Below are positions 25,787 through 35,595 of a stretch of DNA of 64,000 nt, piece after piece. The notes under the pieces were generated by a model. That model was not told where the DNA came from, searched no databases, and saw nothing but the letters and a program-made list of their open reading frames with translations. A program made the translations under genes and the position numbers. The stretch covers positions 1-64,000 of the forward strand of contig NZ_JAAIVB010000048.1 of the NCBI RefSeq assembly GCF_010974945.1, read 5' to 3'. This DNA comes from Noviherbaspirillum galbum (GTDB taxonomy: Bacteria > Pseudomonadota > Gammaproteobacteria > Burkholderiales > Burkholderiaceae_D). Numbering within the stretch: the stretch's first letter is position 1; each line of letters opens with the position of its first letter.

Positions 25787-26569
25787 TCAATGCACGGCGT
25801 CCGCCTGTGCGCGGCCGTCGCGGAATGCCAGCGTGGCAAGCGCCGGCACATCCAGCAGTTCCACGTTGCGGTGGGTGACGTTGACCAGCCCGCGCGCGCG
25901 CATCCTGCCGATGATGCGGCTGATGCTCTCGATGGTCAGGCCGAGGTAGTTCGCGATGTCTTCCCGCGACATGCGCAGGTAGAAGCTGGTCGACGAATAG
26001 CCGCGCGCGCCGTACCGGCGGGACAGGTCGAGCAGGAAGGAGGCGAACCGCTGGTCGGCGCTCAGGTTGCCCAGCACCAGCATGTTCGCCTGCTCGCGCG
26101 ACATTTCCTCGCTGATCAGGCGGTGGAATTGACGCAGCAGCGGCGGAATCTGGACGAACAGCGATTCGAGGGAGGCATACGGGAACTCGCAGACTTCGCT
26201 GTCTTCCAGCGCGACGGCGTAGCAGCGATGGCGGTCGTTGCACAGGCCATCGATGCCGAGCAAGTCGCCCGCCATGTGCAGGCCGGTGATCTGTTCCTCG
26301 CCGTTGGCGGATACCTGGAAGGTCTTGAAGTGTCCGAAGCGGATCGCGTAGACGCTGCGGAATGGATCATCCATCTTGTAGAGCGCTTCGTCCTTGTAGA
26401 CGCGGCGCGAGGTCAGCGCCGGCGCGAGCTTGCGCAGGCTGGCATCGGTCAGGCCCGTCGGCAGGCATAGCGTGCGAAGCCGGCACGAGGCGCACTGGAC
26501 CGGATGGAGAGGAACGACGCTCCGGGCGGGAAGCGCCGGCTGTCCGGGGTATTGAAGATGAGAAAGCAT
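25787..26569 (-). CDS. fnr: FNR/Anr-type oxygen-responsive regulator
   Basis: A 260-residue Crp/Fnr-family activator. Cysteines C26, C29, C35 and C127 match the four 4Fe-4S ligands of E. coli FNR (C20, C23, C29, C122). The cyclic-nucleotide-fold domain (about 45-165) includes G-E-E-Q-I-T-G. The C-terminal helix-turn-helix has recognition residues E, S and R in I-E-S-I-S-R, identical to FNR, so it should read TTGAT-N4-ATCAA-type sites when the cluster is intact (low oxygen). ATG 26569 has GGAGG upstream. It follows the NarL-type regulator on the same strand (138-bp gap). Candidate target boxes lie throughout the window. Confidence 0.95.
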   Translation of the reverse strand: MLSHLQYPGQPALPARSVVPLHPVQCASCRLRTLCLPTGLTDASLRKLAPALTSRRVYKDEALYKMDDPFRSVYAIRFGHFKTFQVSANGEEQITGLHMAGDLLGIDGLCNDRHRCYAVALEDSEVCEFPYASLESLFVQIPPLLRQFHRLISEEMSREQANMLVLGNLSADQRFASFLLDLSRRYGARGYSSTSFYLRMSREDIANYLGLTIESISRIIGRMRARGLVNVTHRNVELLDVPALATLAFRDGRAQADAVH

Positions 26570-26707
26570 GATGGCCTCCGTGCCAACGAGAATGCCGTCC
26601 GCCGGGCGGCATGGGGAAAGTCTGCGCCGGACGCCGGCTGGGCGCCATCGGGCATCCATGACACTTCTTGTAGGGGATCCAATACCCCGGATGGAAACGT
26701 GCGGGCT

Positions 26708-27349
26708 TCATCGGAGCAGGCCGTTTTCCATCGCGTAGCGCGTCAGGTCCGCATTGCAGCGCATCTGCATCTTTTCGAGGATCCGGGTCCGGTAGGTGGT
26801 CACGGTATTCGGACTCAGGTGAAGTCGGTGGGCGATGCTGGCGAGGCTTTCTCCCGAGGCAATCAGCCGCATGACCTGGAGTTCCCTGTTGGACAGGTTT
26901 TCATGGGCGGGCGCCAGGGCTCCGGTCAGCATGCCCGCCATGCGCTCCGCCAGCGTCGGGCTGAGGTAGCGGTGGCCGCTGGCAGCGGTCCGGATCGCTT
27001 CGGTCATCGTCTTTTCCGAACTCTCCTTCGTCAGGTAGCCGGCGGCGCCCAGGCGCACGGCGCGCAACGCATAGATGTCTTCCGAGTACGTGCTCAGCAT
27101 CAGGACGGCCAGGCGCGGGTGCTCCGCCCGCAGGCTGCGAAGCAGTTCCAGGCCGTTCCGGTCGGGCAGGGCGATGTCGATCAGCGCGACATCGAATTCC
27201 TGCTGCCGTGCCAGATCGATGGCCTGCTGCGCGGTCGCGGCTTCCCCGCGCACGTCGATGTCGCTGGTGTCCGCGAGGATCAGGCGGACGCCCTTGCGCA
27301 CGACGGCGTGGTCGTCGACGATGAGCACGCGGATGGGATCGGCGCTCAT
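26708..27349 (-). CDS. NarL/FixJ-family response regulator
   Basis: A 213-residue two-domain regulator: receiver with D12-D13, phosphoacceptor D58 (A-L-I-D-I-A) and K in L-T-K-E, then a LuxR-type HTH (L-S-N-R-E-L-Q-V-M-R-L-I; S-P-N-T-V-T-T-Y-R). ATG 27349 overlaps the kinase stop by 4 bp (ATGA), so it is the cognate partner of the upstream kinase. DNA targets unknown; the fnr gene lies directly downstream. Confidence 0.93.
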   Translation of the reverse strand: MSADPIRVLIVDDHAVVRKGVRLILADTSDIDVRGEAATAQQAIDLARQQEFDVALIDIALPDRNGLELLRSLRAEHPRLAVLMLSTYSEDIYALRAVRLGAAGYLTKESSEKTMTEAIRTAASGHRYLSPTLAERMAGMLTGALAPAHENLSNRELQVMRLIASGESLASIAHRLHLSPNTVTTYRTRILEKMQMRCNADLTRYAMENGLLR

Positions 27350-28857
27350 GGATGCTCCAGCGGCAGCTGCAGCGCGACCACCGTTCCGTGCCCGGGCGTG
27401 CCGCTGATCCGCAGTTTCCCGCCGAAATGCCGCGCGCGTTCCCGCATGCCGACGATGCCCCAGGAATGGGAACCGGCGGGATCGTCGGGCGGCATTCCCT
27501 TGCCGTCGTCGGCGATCTCTACCACCAGGCTGCCATTGCGGCAATACGCATGCACGCCGAGGCGTCCCGGCTGGCCATGGCGGATCGCATTGGTCAGCGA
27601 TTCCTGCACGATGCGGAACACCATGGTGCTGCGTTCCGGCCCCAGGTCGAGCGCGAGGACATCGGGCTCCACCAGGCATTGGGATTCGAGGCCGGCGCGC
27701 TGGCCGGCCTGCTCGGTGTACCACTCCAGCGCGGCCCAGATGCCGAGCTGGTCGAGCACGCTCGGGCGCAGGTCGGTGATGACGCGGCGCATGCTTTGCA
27801 TGGCGTCGTCCGCAAGCTGGGATGCCTCGGTGAGCAGCTTGTCGGGCTCGGCTCCCGGTGCGGTGTTGCGGCGGATGAAAACCGAAATGTAGGCTTTTAT
27901 GCCGGTCAGCAGGCTGCCGAATTCATCATGGATTTCCCGCGCGAGGCGGGCGCGTTCGTCTTCCTTCACCGATTCGAGATGGGCCGCGAGCTGCCGCAGG
28001 CGGTGCTGCGAGGCGCGCAGGGCTTCTTCATTGCGCTTGCTGTCGGTGATGTCGGTCAGTACGCCCTGCATGTACATGGCCTTGCCCGCTTCGTTATGCA
28101 TGAAGCGGGCTTCATCCCGCACCCAGCGCAATTCGCCGTTCCGCGTGAAAAGCCGGTATTCCTGGCTCGTCGGCCTGCCGGTCAGGCTGCCCCTGCGTAC
28201 CGCGCGCTGCATGCGCGGCCGGTCCGCCGGATGCACGTGGCCCAGCATGTGCCCGGGATCTCCCAGCCACTCCGATTCCTTGTATCCCAGCGTATGCACT
28301 TGCGGACTGACGTAGGTCGTGCGTGCGCGGCCGTCCAGCGAAACGAGGTAGGTGATGGCGGGAATCTGCTCCACCAGGTTCTGGAATTTCACTTCGGCCT
28401 GGCGCTTCTCGCGCGCGAGACGGCGTTCGCGCAAGATGCGCATCAGCGCGGCCGGCAGCAGCTCCAGGTAGCGGCCGCCATCGTCCTTGCGAAGCTGGTC
28501 CCACGCGCCGCGGCGCATCGCCTGCGCAACGAGCGGGGCATCGTCCGCGTTCGCCGGGTCTGCCTCCGTGAGAAGGAGAACGGGGATCTCGTCGGGCTCG
28601 AGCTCGGCGGCGAGCTGCCGGAGAAAGTCGATGCCATCCGCGCCTTGCAGATGATGATCGAGAAGGATGCAGTCCGGCGTGCTTTCGCGCGCCAGTTTCA
28701 AACCTTCGTTCGCCGACCCGGCCTCGAGCAGTTCCAGGCGCGCATCCTCGCTGGCGGCGAGGGCGCGGCGGCAGGCAAGCCGGCCGGCGTCGTCATCGCC
28801 GATCAGCAGTATCCGCGCCGCCGCCGCCCGGTTCTGGCAAGACAGATCAGATGGCAT
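27346..28857 (-). CDS. REC-PAS-HisKA_3 histidine kinase
   Basis: A 503-residue soluble kinase, no membrane helices. Receiver-like N-terminus (about 15-130, I-L-L-D-H-H-L with possible acceptor Asp), PAS domain about 160-285 (Y-V-S-P-Q, H-P-A-D-R-P-R), HisKA_3 dimerisation with phosphoacceptor His in L-A-R-E-I-H-D-E-F-G and HATPase with D-D-G-K-G-M. Of the starts, ATG 28857 has GAGG upstream and is preferred to 28878 or 28926. Phosphorylates the NarL-type regulator whose gene overlaps it. The input is cytoplasmic, so redox or ligand sensing by the PAS domain is plausible but unshown. Confidence 0.92.
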   Translation of the reverse strand: MPSDLSCQNRAAAARILLIGDDDAGRLACRRALAASEDARLELLEAGSANEGLKLARESTPDCILLDHHLQGADGIDFLRQLAAELEPDEIPVLLLTEADPANADDAPLVAQAMRRGAWDQLRKDDGGRYLELLPAALMRILRERRLAREKRQAEVKFQNLVEQIPAITYLVSLDGRARTTYVSPQVHTLGYKESEWLGDPGHMLGHVHPADRPRMQRAVRRGSLTGRPTSQEYRLFTRNGELRWVRDEARFMHNEAGKAMYMQGVLTDITDSKRNEEALRASQHRLRQLAAHLESVKEDERARLAREIHDEFGSLLTGIKAYISVFIRRNTAPGAEPDKLLTEASQLADDAMQSMRRVITDLRPSVLDQLGIWAALEWYTEQAGQRAGLESQCLVEPDVLALDLGPERSTMVFRIVQESLTNAIRHGQPGRLGVHAYCRNGSLVVEIADDGKGMPPDDPAGSHSWGIVGMRERARHFGGKLRISGTPGHGTVVALQLPLEHP

Positions 28858-29403
28858 GGCGGCCTCAATGCAATTCATTCGCCGGCCGGGAATGGCTGGC
28901 CGGATGCATCGCATCAGCGAACGCACGACAATCGACGACCCTGGTGTTGATGCTCATGGTTTCACCTCATCATGTCCGTGCCGGTTCCGCATGCTTGCTC
29001 TCGTTGCGGACTTTCGGCGCGAAACTATCGAACGCCTTGAAGATGTGATCGAAGCTGCATTCTTCAATCCCGCTGTCAATGTCGGGAAAAGGCGCCGGCG
29101 ATGCGCGTGCGAAGCATGCGAGGCGAACGGGAGATGAGCGTGATGCGCGGACAGCTTCCCGGAGCGCGGCTTGCGGCGGCGACATGCGCGCTGGCGCCGA
29201 GGATCATGACCGGATCGCCGATGCTGCCGGAGAAGCAGGCGAGGCGTGCCTGCATTCATCTCGGGCATTCCGCCTCGGGTTGATCGGTGATCCGTCTCTT
29301 CAGGCTATTCAGTTTAGTCAGCGGACGCAAGGCTTCCTTGCGCTGGCGTAAGTCGCCGCGTACCAGGCACCGCCGGCCTGTCCGTGTTCGCATCAAGCCT
29401 GCA
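28858..29403. other. 546-bp stretch without a supported gene
   Basis: Between the kinase start and the universal stress gene stop. Short open frames exist on both strands (for example 28970-29185 minus, 29101-29283 plus), but none has a convincing start, family motif or operon context. A hairpin lies at 29326-29342. No FNR box was found. The kinase promoter probably lies near the left end. Confidence 0.5.
29326..29342. terminator. Hairpin downstream of the plsC-adh-usp operon
   Basis: CGCAAGG-CTT-CCTTGCG, a perfect 7-bp stem 62 bp after the universal stress gene stop when read on the minus strand. No T-run follows; possible weak terminator. Confidence 0.35.
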
Positions 29404-30207
29404 TCAGGTGGCGACGAGCAATGCGGTGCGGGGAAGGAACATCAATGATTCGGTCAGGTCATCGACCTGGCTTTTCCGGAACCGGGAATGGCCCTGGCAT
29501 CCGGAAATGACGAGGTCGGCGTGCAGGCGTTCTGCCTGGGTCTCGACCAGTTCGGCGAAACTGGCGCCTGCCGCGGCGTCTTCATCGGTGGCAACGCTGG
29601 GCTCGATGCCATAATGCCGGAGGAAGCGGAGGAGGCCTCCCTGGCCGTGGTAGGCCGGCGCCTTGCCGTTGGCGCCGAAAGGATGCACCACCCGCACCGC
29701 TTGCGCGTGGCGCAGCAAGGGCAGCGCCAGCGAGACCGTCCTGGCCGCCTGCGCGGTATCCTGCCAGGCAACGAGCACCCGCTTGCCGATTTCGTCCGGA
29801 CAGTCCGGCGGCACCAGCAGCACCGGCCTGCCGGAATGCAGCAAGATGTCTTTCAAGAGGCCTGCATCGGCGCCTGGCGGGCCTTCGTCAGCGTCGGGCC
29901 GGCCCAGTACCAGCAGGTCGCAGCCCCGTGCATGGTCGAGCAGCCCGGCGTCGTCGTTGGCGAAGGTGGTGTGGCATTCGAATTCTTTTCGTCCATGTTC
30001 GGCGCACAGTCGGCTGAAGCGAGCCAGGGCGCGCTGCGCCCTTTCCATCAGCAATTGCCGGCATACGCCTTCCTGTCCCGTCACCGTCATCAGCACCAGG
30101 CCCAGCAGGCCGGCGTTTTGCCGCACGGCGATGCGTATCGCGGCCAGCATGCGGGCGACGCCATGCCGGGATTCATCGACCTGCACGAGGATGGCTTTAT
30201 AGGTCAT
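29404..30207 (-). CDS. Universal stress protein, two-domain
   Basis: A 267-residue protein with two tandem UspA folds. It starts M-T-Y-K-A-I-L-V-Q-V-D; the second half ends with G-C-Q-G-H-S-R-F-R near the usual ATP-binding G-x2-G-x9-G-S/T position, but the distal glycine is replaced (ESLMF), so nucleotide binding is uncertain. Third gene of the plsC-adh-usp set (43 bp after the dehydrogenase). Expected role: survival under low oxygen or energy starvation. ATG 30207 has no clear ribosome-binding site. Confidence 0.88.
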   Translation of the reverse strand: MTYKAILVQVDESRHGVARMLAAIRIAVRQNAGLLGLVLMTVTGQEGVCRQLLMERAQRALARFSRLCAEHGRKEFECHTTFANDDAGLLDHARGCDLLVLGRPDADEGPPGADAGLLKDILLHSGRPVLLVPPDCPDEIGKRVLVAWQDTAQAARTVSLALPLLRHAQAVRVVHPFGANGKAPAYHGQGGLLRFLRHYGIEPSVATDEDAAAGASFAELVETQAERLHADLVISGCQGHSRFRKSQVDDLTESLMFLPRTALLVAT

Positions 30208-30250
30208 GATGGTCGCGGGCGATATCAGGTGTTGGCATGTGTTGGCAAGG

Positions 30251-31261
30251 TCAGGGCACCAGGACCGCGGCGCCGTCGAATGCGCCTTGCCTGAGTTGCT
30301 CCAGCGCGGCATTCGCTTGCGCGAGGGGAAAGGTCGTCACCGTGGTCTGCAGCGGATGGCGCGCCGCGAATGCGAAAAACGACCTGCCGTCCGCCCGTGT
30401 CAGGTTGGCAACCGACTGTATCCTGCGTTCGCCCCACAGCAGCGAGTAGGCAAAGCCCGGAATGTCCGACATGTGGATGCCCGCGCAGATCACGCTGCCT
30501 CCCTTGCGAAGCAGCGAGAGCGCGAGGGGAACCAGCTCGCCTGCGGGCGCGAAAATAATCGCGGCGTCCAGCGGCGCAGGCGGACGTTCGTCGGTGCCGC
30601 CCGCCCAGCTTGCGCCGAGCGCGCGCGCAAACCGCTGCGAACGCAGGTCGCCCGGCCGGGTGAAGGCATGAATGCGCTTGCCGTCGAAACGCGCCACCTG
30701 CGCGATGATGTGCGCAGCCGCGCCGAAGCCGAAGATGCCGATCTCCATCGCGCCGTAGGGCATCATCGAATAGGCGCGGTAGCCGATCAGCCCGGCGCAA
30801 AGCAGCGGCGCGGCGTGCAGGTCGTCGTACCGGTCGGGCAGCGGCAGGCAGGCCTCTGCTCTGGCCGTTACGTATTGGGCATAGCCGCCGTCGCGCTGGC
30901 AGCCGGTGAAACGGGCGCGGTCGCACAGGTTCTCGCGGCCGGCCAGGCAATACGGACAGGCGCCGCAGGCGTCCGCCAGCCAGGCGACGCCGACGCGCCG
31001 GCCGGCATGCAGCTCTCCGGCGAGGCGACCGGCCCGCACGATCCTGCCGACGATCTCGTGTCCCGGGGTGATGGGCATGGCGGTGCCGGGCAATTCCCCA
31101 TCGGCGAGGTGCAGGTCGGTGCGGCATACCCCGCACGCGCTGACGCGCAGCAAGACTTCGTCGTCGCCGGGCTCGGGAACGTCGAGCCATTGGGCGGCAA
31201 GCGGCTGCCCCGGCTCCAGCAGCCGCATGCCAAGCATCTTGTCGGGTATGTCGTTGCTCAT
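30251..31261 (-). CDS. Zinc-dependent alcohol dehydrogenase
   Basis: A 336-residue medium-chain dehydrogenase. Catalytic zinc ligands: C in A-C-G-V-C-R-T-D near 43, H in G-H-E-I-V-G near 67, and a later Cys near 150; structural zinc cysteines C-G-A-C-P-Y-C and C-D. The Rossmann motif is I-F-G-F-G-A-A-A-H, with the third Gly of G-x-G-x-x-G replaced by Ala. It interconverts alcohols and aldehydes with NAD(H); in fermentation it would reoxidise NADH. ATG 31261 overlaps the acyltransferase stop (ATGA). Similar ADH genes accompany universal stress genes in low-oxygen clusters. Confidence 0.9.
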   Translation of the reverse strand: MSNDIPDKMLGMRLLEPGQPLAAQWLDVPEPGDDEVLLRVSACGVCRTDLHLADGELPGTAMPITPGHEIVGRIVRAGRLAGELHAGRRVGVAWLADACGACPYCLAGRENLCDRARFTGCQRDGGYAQYVTARAEACLPLPDRYDDLHAAPLLCAGLIGYRAYSMMPYGAMEIGIFGFGAAAHIIAQVARFDGKRIHAFTRPGDLRSQRFARALGASWAGGTDERPPAPLDAAIIFAPAGELVPLALSLLRKGGSVICAGIHMSDIPGFAYSLLWGERRIQSVANLTRADGRSFFAFAARHPLQTTVTTFPLAQANAALEQLRQGAFDGAAVLVP

Positions 31262-32073
31262 GGCGGATTCGCTTGGGAAGACACCGGCATGACCGCGAGG
31301 TCCGGCTCGCGGGACATCAGCAACACCTGCCGGCGGGCGTCGTCGCACAGCGCGAGGATGTCGCGCATGCTGGCGCTGCCTGCGGACAGAGCGTTGCCGA
31401 TCTCCAGCGTCACCGCCGTGCGACGCGGCAACCATGACTTCAACGGCAGCACCTGCCGCGTTCCGCGCAGCGCGGCCGGCACGACCGGGACGCCGGCCTG
31501 GGCGGCGGCGGCGAATGCACCCGAATGAAAGGGCAGGAGTCCGGGCTGGGAGCGGATTTGCCCCTCTGGAAACACCACGATCCGGCTTCCGGCGCGCAGC
31601 CTCCACACCGCGCGCTCCACGCTGGTATGCGCCGGATGGCCATTGGTATGAAGGATGAATGCGTCCAGCGCCCGCAGCAAGGGGCAGAAGAGCGACTGCT
31701 GCGGCAGTTCGCGCCTCACCGTGAAGGAATAGCCGGGATTGCACGGGAGCAGCGCCGTCAGCACGATGCCATCTACGAAACTCAGGTGATTGACGACCAG
31801 CACGTGCGGTCCGGAAGGCAGGCGCTCCAGCCCGGCTGCGGACAGTTGCACGCCGGCCAGCCGGCACAGCAGGCGAGCGGCATTCCGGGCGATGCGCCGG
31901 CGCGGCGCAAGGTCCCGCGCAGCGAGTATCGCCGCCGTGGCTGCCGTGACGACGCCGGCGAACAGCACCCAGGCCCAGGCCGCATGCAGCATTGCGGCTG
32001 CGCGCGCCAGTCCGCGCAGCCGGCCCGGGTCGCCGAGCACAGCGGATCTTTCCGACGGGTTGGGGGCATTCAT
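31258..32073 (-). CDS. PlsC-type lysophospholipid acyltransferase
   Basis: A 271-residue membrane-associated acyltransferase: hydrophobic N-terminus (about 25-50), catalytic N-H-L-S-F-V-D (H-x4-D) near 96, and F-P-E-G-Q-I-R-S near 168 for glycerol-phosphate binding. It would transfer an acyl chain to lysophosphatidate or a similar acceptor at the inner membrane. First gene of the leftward operon behind the FNR box at 32191. The ribosome-binding site before ATG 32073 is weak. Substrate may differ from classic PlsC because the essential housekeeping copy normally lies elsewhere. Confidence 0.88.
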   Translation of the reverse strand: MNAPNPSERSAVLGDPGRLRGLARAAAMLHAAWAWVLFAGVVTAATAAILAARDLAPRRRIARNAARLLCRLAGVQLSAAGLERLPSGPHVLVVNHLSFVDGIVLTALLPCNPGYSFTVRRELPQQSLFCPLLRALDAFILHTNGHPAHTSVERAVWRLRAGSRIVVFPEGQIRSQPGLLPFHSGAFAAAAQAGVPVVPAALRGTRQVLPLKSWLPRRTAVTLEIGNALSAGSASMRDILALCDDARRQVLLMSREPDLAVMPVSSQANPP

Positions 32074-32163
32074 GGCATGACCGTGTCCAGTGACATGGAT
32101 TCCCGGTTGCCGGAATGCGGGACGCTGCCGCAGCGAACGAGAGGGGAAAGCATGTCCATGACG

Positions 32164-32204
32164 ACGCTATGCCTGATCGCGGATCAGTGCTTGACTGGAA
32201 TCAA
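32164..32204 (-). promoter_or_regulatory. FNR/Anr box and -10, spacing class 21 (plsC-adh-usp)
   Basis: Box at 32191-32204, read on the minus strand as TTGATTCCAGTCAA; after 21 nt TAGCGT (32164-32169). Target start is 32073. Confidence 0.75.
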
Positions 32205-32255
32205 ATTGAAGAAATTCGCACCGACCGTAGCATTCTTCTCCCGCTCCCGGAAAAT

Positions 32256-32297
32256 TTGATCCAGGTCATTCGGTTCGGCCGGCGCAGTCCGTAAGGT
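32256..32297 (+). promoter_or_regulatory. FNR/Anr box and -10, spacing 22 (ABC exporter)
   Basis: Box TTGATCCAGGTCAT at 32256-32269 (last base off consensus); 22 nt later TAAGGT at 32292-32297. Target start is ATG 32426, 129 nt beyond the -10. Confidence 0.6.
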
Positions 32298-32425
32298 GCT
32301 TCTCATCCGTCCTGCCTTGCCGGGATGGGAAGGAGGGTGTCATGCGCATGTTGAAGGGCGCGGTTTTTCCCGCGTGCGGGGCCGGGCGCGGTGACGGACC
32401 GGCCCCGCCTTGAAGGCCATTCCCG

Positions 32426-33201
<776 letters not shown>

Positions 33202-33208
<7 letters not shown>

Positions 33209-35595
33209 CGCGGACCTCCGGCCTGCCTTCCTGGCTGCCGCCCCTCGATCGCAAGCTCCTGCGCGACCTGTGGCGCATGCGCGGCCAGGCGCTTGCCATC
33301 GCGCTGATGGCCGCCTGCGGCATCGCCTCGTTCGTCACCATGCGCAGCGGCTATGAAGCCCTGCTGGCATCGCAGCAAGCCTACTACGAGCACAACCGCT
33401 TCGCCGACGTCTTCGCCAGCCTCAAGCGCGCGCCGGCTAGCCTGCTGCAGCAGCTTGAATCCATTCCCGGCGTCAACCAGCTCGTTGGCCGCGTGGTCAT
33501 CGATGCGTCGCTCGACGTGCCCGGGCTGGACGAACCCGCCAGCGCGCGGCTCGTATCGCTGCCTGGCGCGCCCGGCACCGGACTCAACCGCGTGCATCTG
33601 CGCCGCGGCCGCATGCCGGAAAACATGGCCCGCAACGAAGTGCTGGCGAGCGAGGCGTTCAGCGCGGCCAACCGGCTTTCGCCGGGGGACAGCGTCACCG
33701 CGGTCATCAATGGCCGCAAGGAGATCCTGCAGATCACCGGGATCGCCATCTCCCCGGAATACCTCAACGAGATGAAGGGCAGCAGCTTCCCCGACAACCG
33801 CCGCTTCGGCGTGTTATGGATGGACCACGACGCCCTCGCCGGCGCCACCGACATGCGCGACGGCTTCAACGACGTCGCGCTCACCCTCGCGCCCGGCGCC
33901 AGCGAACAGCAGGTGATCGAACGCCTGGACCGCATGCTCCAGCCCTACGGCGGCTTCGGCGCCTACGGCAGGAAGGACCAGGTCTCGCACAGCTTCCTTG
34001 CCAATGAACTGGCGAGCGCCCGCGTCAGCAGCACCGTCATTCCCGCTGTCTTCCTGGCCATCGTCGCCTTCCTCACCAACAACATCCTGATGCGGGTGAC
34101 GGTGCTGCAGCGGGCGCAGATCGCGCTCCTGAAAAGCTTCGGCTACGCCGACCGCGAGGTCGCATGGCATTACGTCAAGCTTGCCCTCCTCATCGTGCTT
34201 GCCGGCACCGTTGCCGGCATCGCGCTGGGAAGCTGGATGGGCCAGGGGCTCGCCGGACTCTACGCCCGCTTCTATCACTTTCCCCGGCTGGAGTTTTCCT
34301 TGTCGGGCTTTTCCATCGGCGTATCGGCGCTTGGCGGCGCGGCGTCGGCGATCGCCGGCGCCTGGCTCGCGCTGCGCCGCATCCTGCGCATGCGCCCGGC
34401 GGAAGCCATGCGGCCGGAAGCGCCCGCCCATTTCCGGCCGGGTCCGCTGGAGCGGCTGGGCTTCCAGCGTTACATGAGCGTGCCGCTGCGCATGGTGTTG
34501 CGCCGGCTCGAACGCAAGCCGCTCAAGGCGCTGGTTTCCATCCTCGGCCTGTCGATGGCTGCCGCGCTTGTCGTGACCGGACAATATACCTTCGACGCCC
34601 TCAATGAAATCATTCGCGTGCAGTTTCGCACCGCGCAACGGGACGATCTGATGCTGAGCTTCAACGAAAGCCGCGACGCAAGCGTGACGCACGCGCTTTC
34701 CGCGCTGCCGGGCGTCAACCGGGTAGAGCCTTTCCGCGCCGCCGCGGTGCGCCTGCGCTTCGCGCATCACGCGAAGAAAACCCTGATCTTCGCCCTGGGC
34801 GGGAAACGCGAGTTGCGGCGGATACTGGACGAGGAAGAACGTCCGATCGACATGCCGGCCGAAGGCATGGTCCTGACATCGAAGCTGGCGGAAATTTTGG
34901 GCGTCCGCAAGGGCGAGGCCTTGTCGGTGGAGTTCCTCGAGGGACAGCGGCGGGTGGCCGAAGTGCCGGTGGTGCGCATCGTCGACGAGCCCATCGGCGT
35001 CTTCGCCTACATGGACATGGCGGCCCTCTCGCGCCAGGCGGAAGAACCGCTGCTGGTGTCGGGCGCCTATCTTGCCGTCGACCCGGCCCGCCAGGCCGAG
35101 CTCTACCGGACGCTGAAGGGCATACCCGCGGTGGCCAGCGTCAGCTTGCGGGAGGCGACGCTGCAAAGCTTCCTGTCCACCATCGCCGAGAACATGCGGA
35201 TCAATACCCGCGTCCTGGTCGCCTTTGCCTGCGTGATCGCCTTCGGCGTGGTCTACAACGCGGCGCGGATCGCCTTGTCTGAAAACGCGGTCGAACTGGC
35301 AAGCCTGCGCATCCTGGGCTTTTCCCAGGCAGAGGTCGGCGGGATGCTGCTGGGAGAGCAGGCGCTGCTGGTGGCCGCCGCGCTGCCGCTCGGCTGCCTG
35401 CTCGGCTACCAGCTGGCGGCGCTGCTTTCCATTTTGCTCAGCCAGGAATTGTTCCGCATTCCGCTGGTCGTCAGCACCCGCACCTACCTGCTGTCGGCGG
35501 CGGCGGTGCTGCTGTCCGCCGTGGTTTCCGGCGCGCTCGTCTGGCGCAGGATCAGACGGCTGGACATGATCGAAGTCTTGAAGACACGGGAGTAA
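33202..35595 (+). CDS. FtsX-like ABC permease, duplicated type
   Basis: A 797-residue permease with a membrane segment near the start, a periplasmic domain, three helices around 280-400 (first FtsX block), a second MacB-like periplasmic domain about 460-660 and a final helix set about 670-790. The eight-helix duplicated form resembles exporters that work with an ATPase and a membrane-fusion protein. It ends in TAATG shared with the next gene. Cargo unknown; LolCE-like lipoprotein release is one possibility. Confidence 0.9.

Larger units (their letters stand above)
32074..32425. promoter_or_regulatory. Divergent region with two outward FNR-type promoters
   Basis: No gene in 352 bp. It holds the box at 32191 (leftward, plsC operon), the box at 32256 (rightward, ABC exporter) and a perfect dyad CTGATC-GCG-GATCAG at 32173-32187, which lies between the leftward box and its -10 and could be an extra operator. 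Confidence 0.65.

Noticed and set aside
28970-29185. 71-codon minus-strand frame in the gene-free stretch
   Set aside because: No ribosome-binding site, no recognisable motif and no operon context; not enough support for a gene.
29280-29293. TTGATCGGTGATC as an FNR box
   Set aside because: The right half-site does not match RTCAA.
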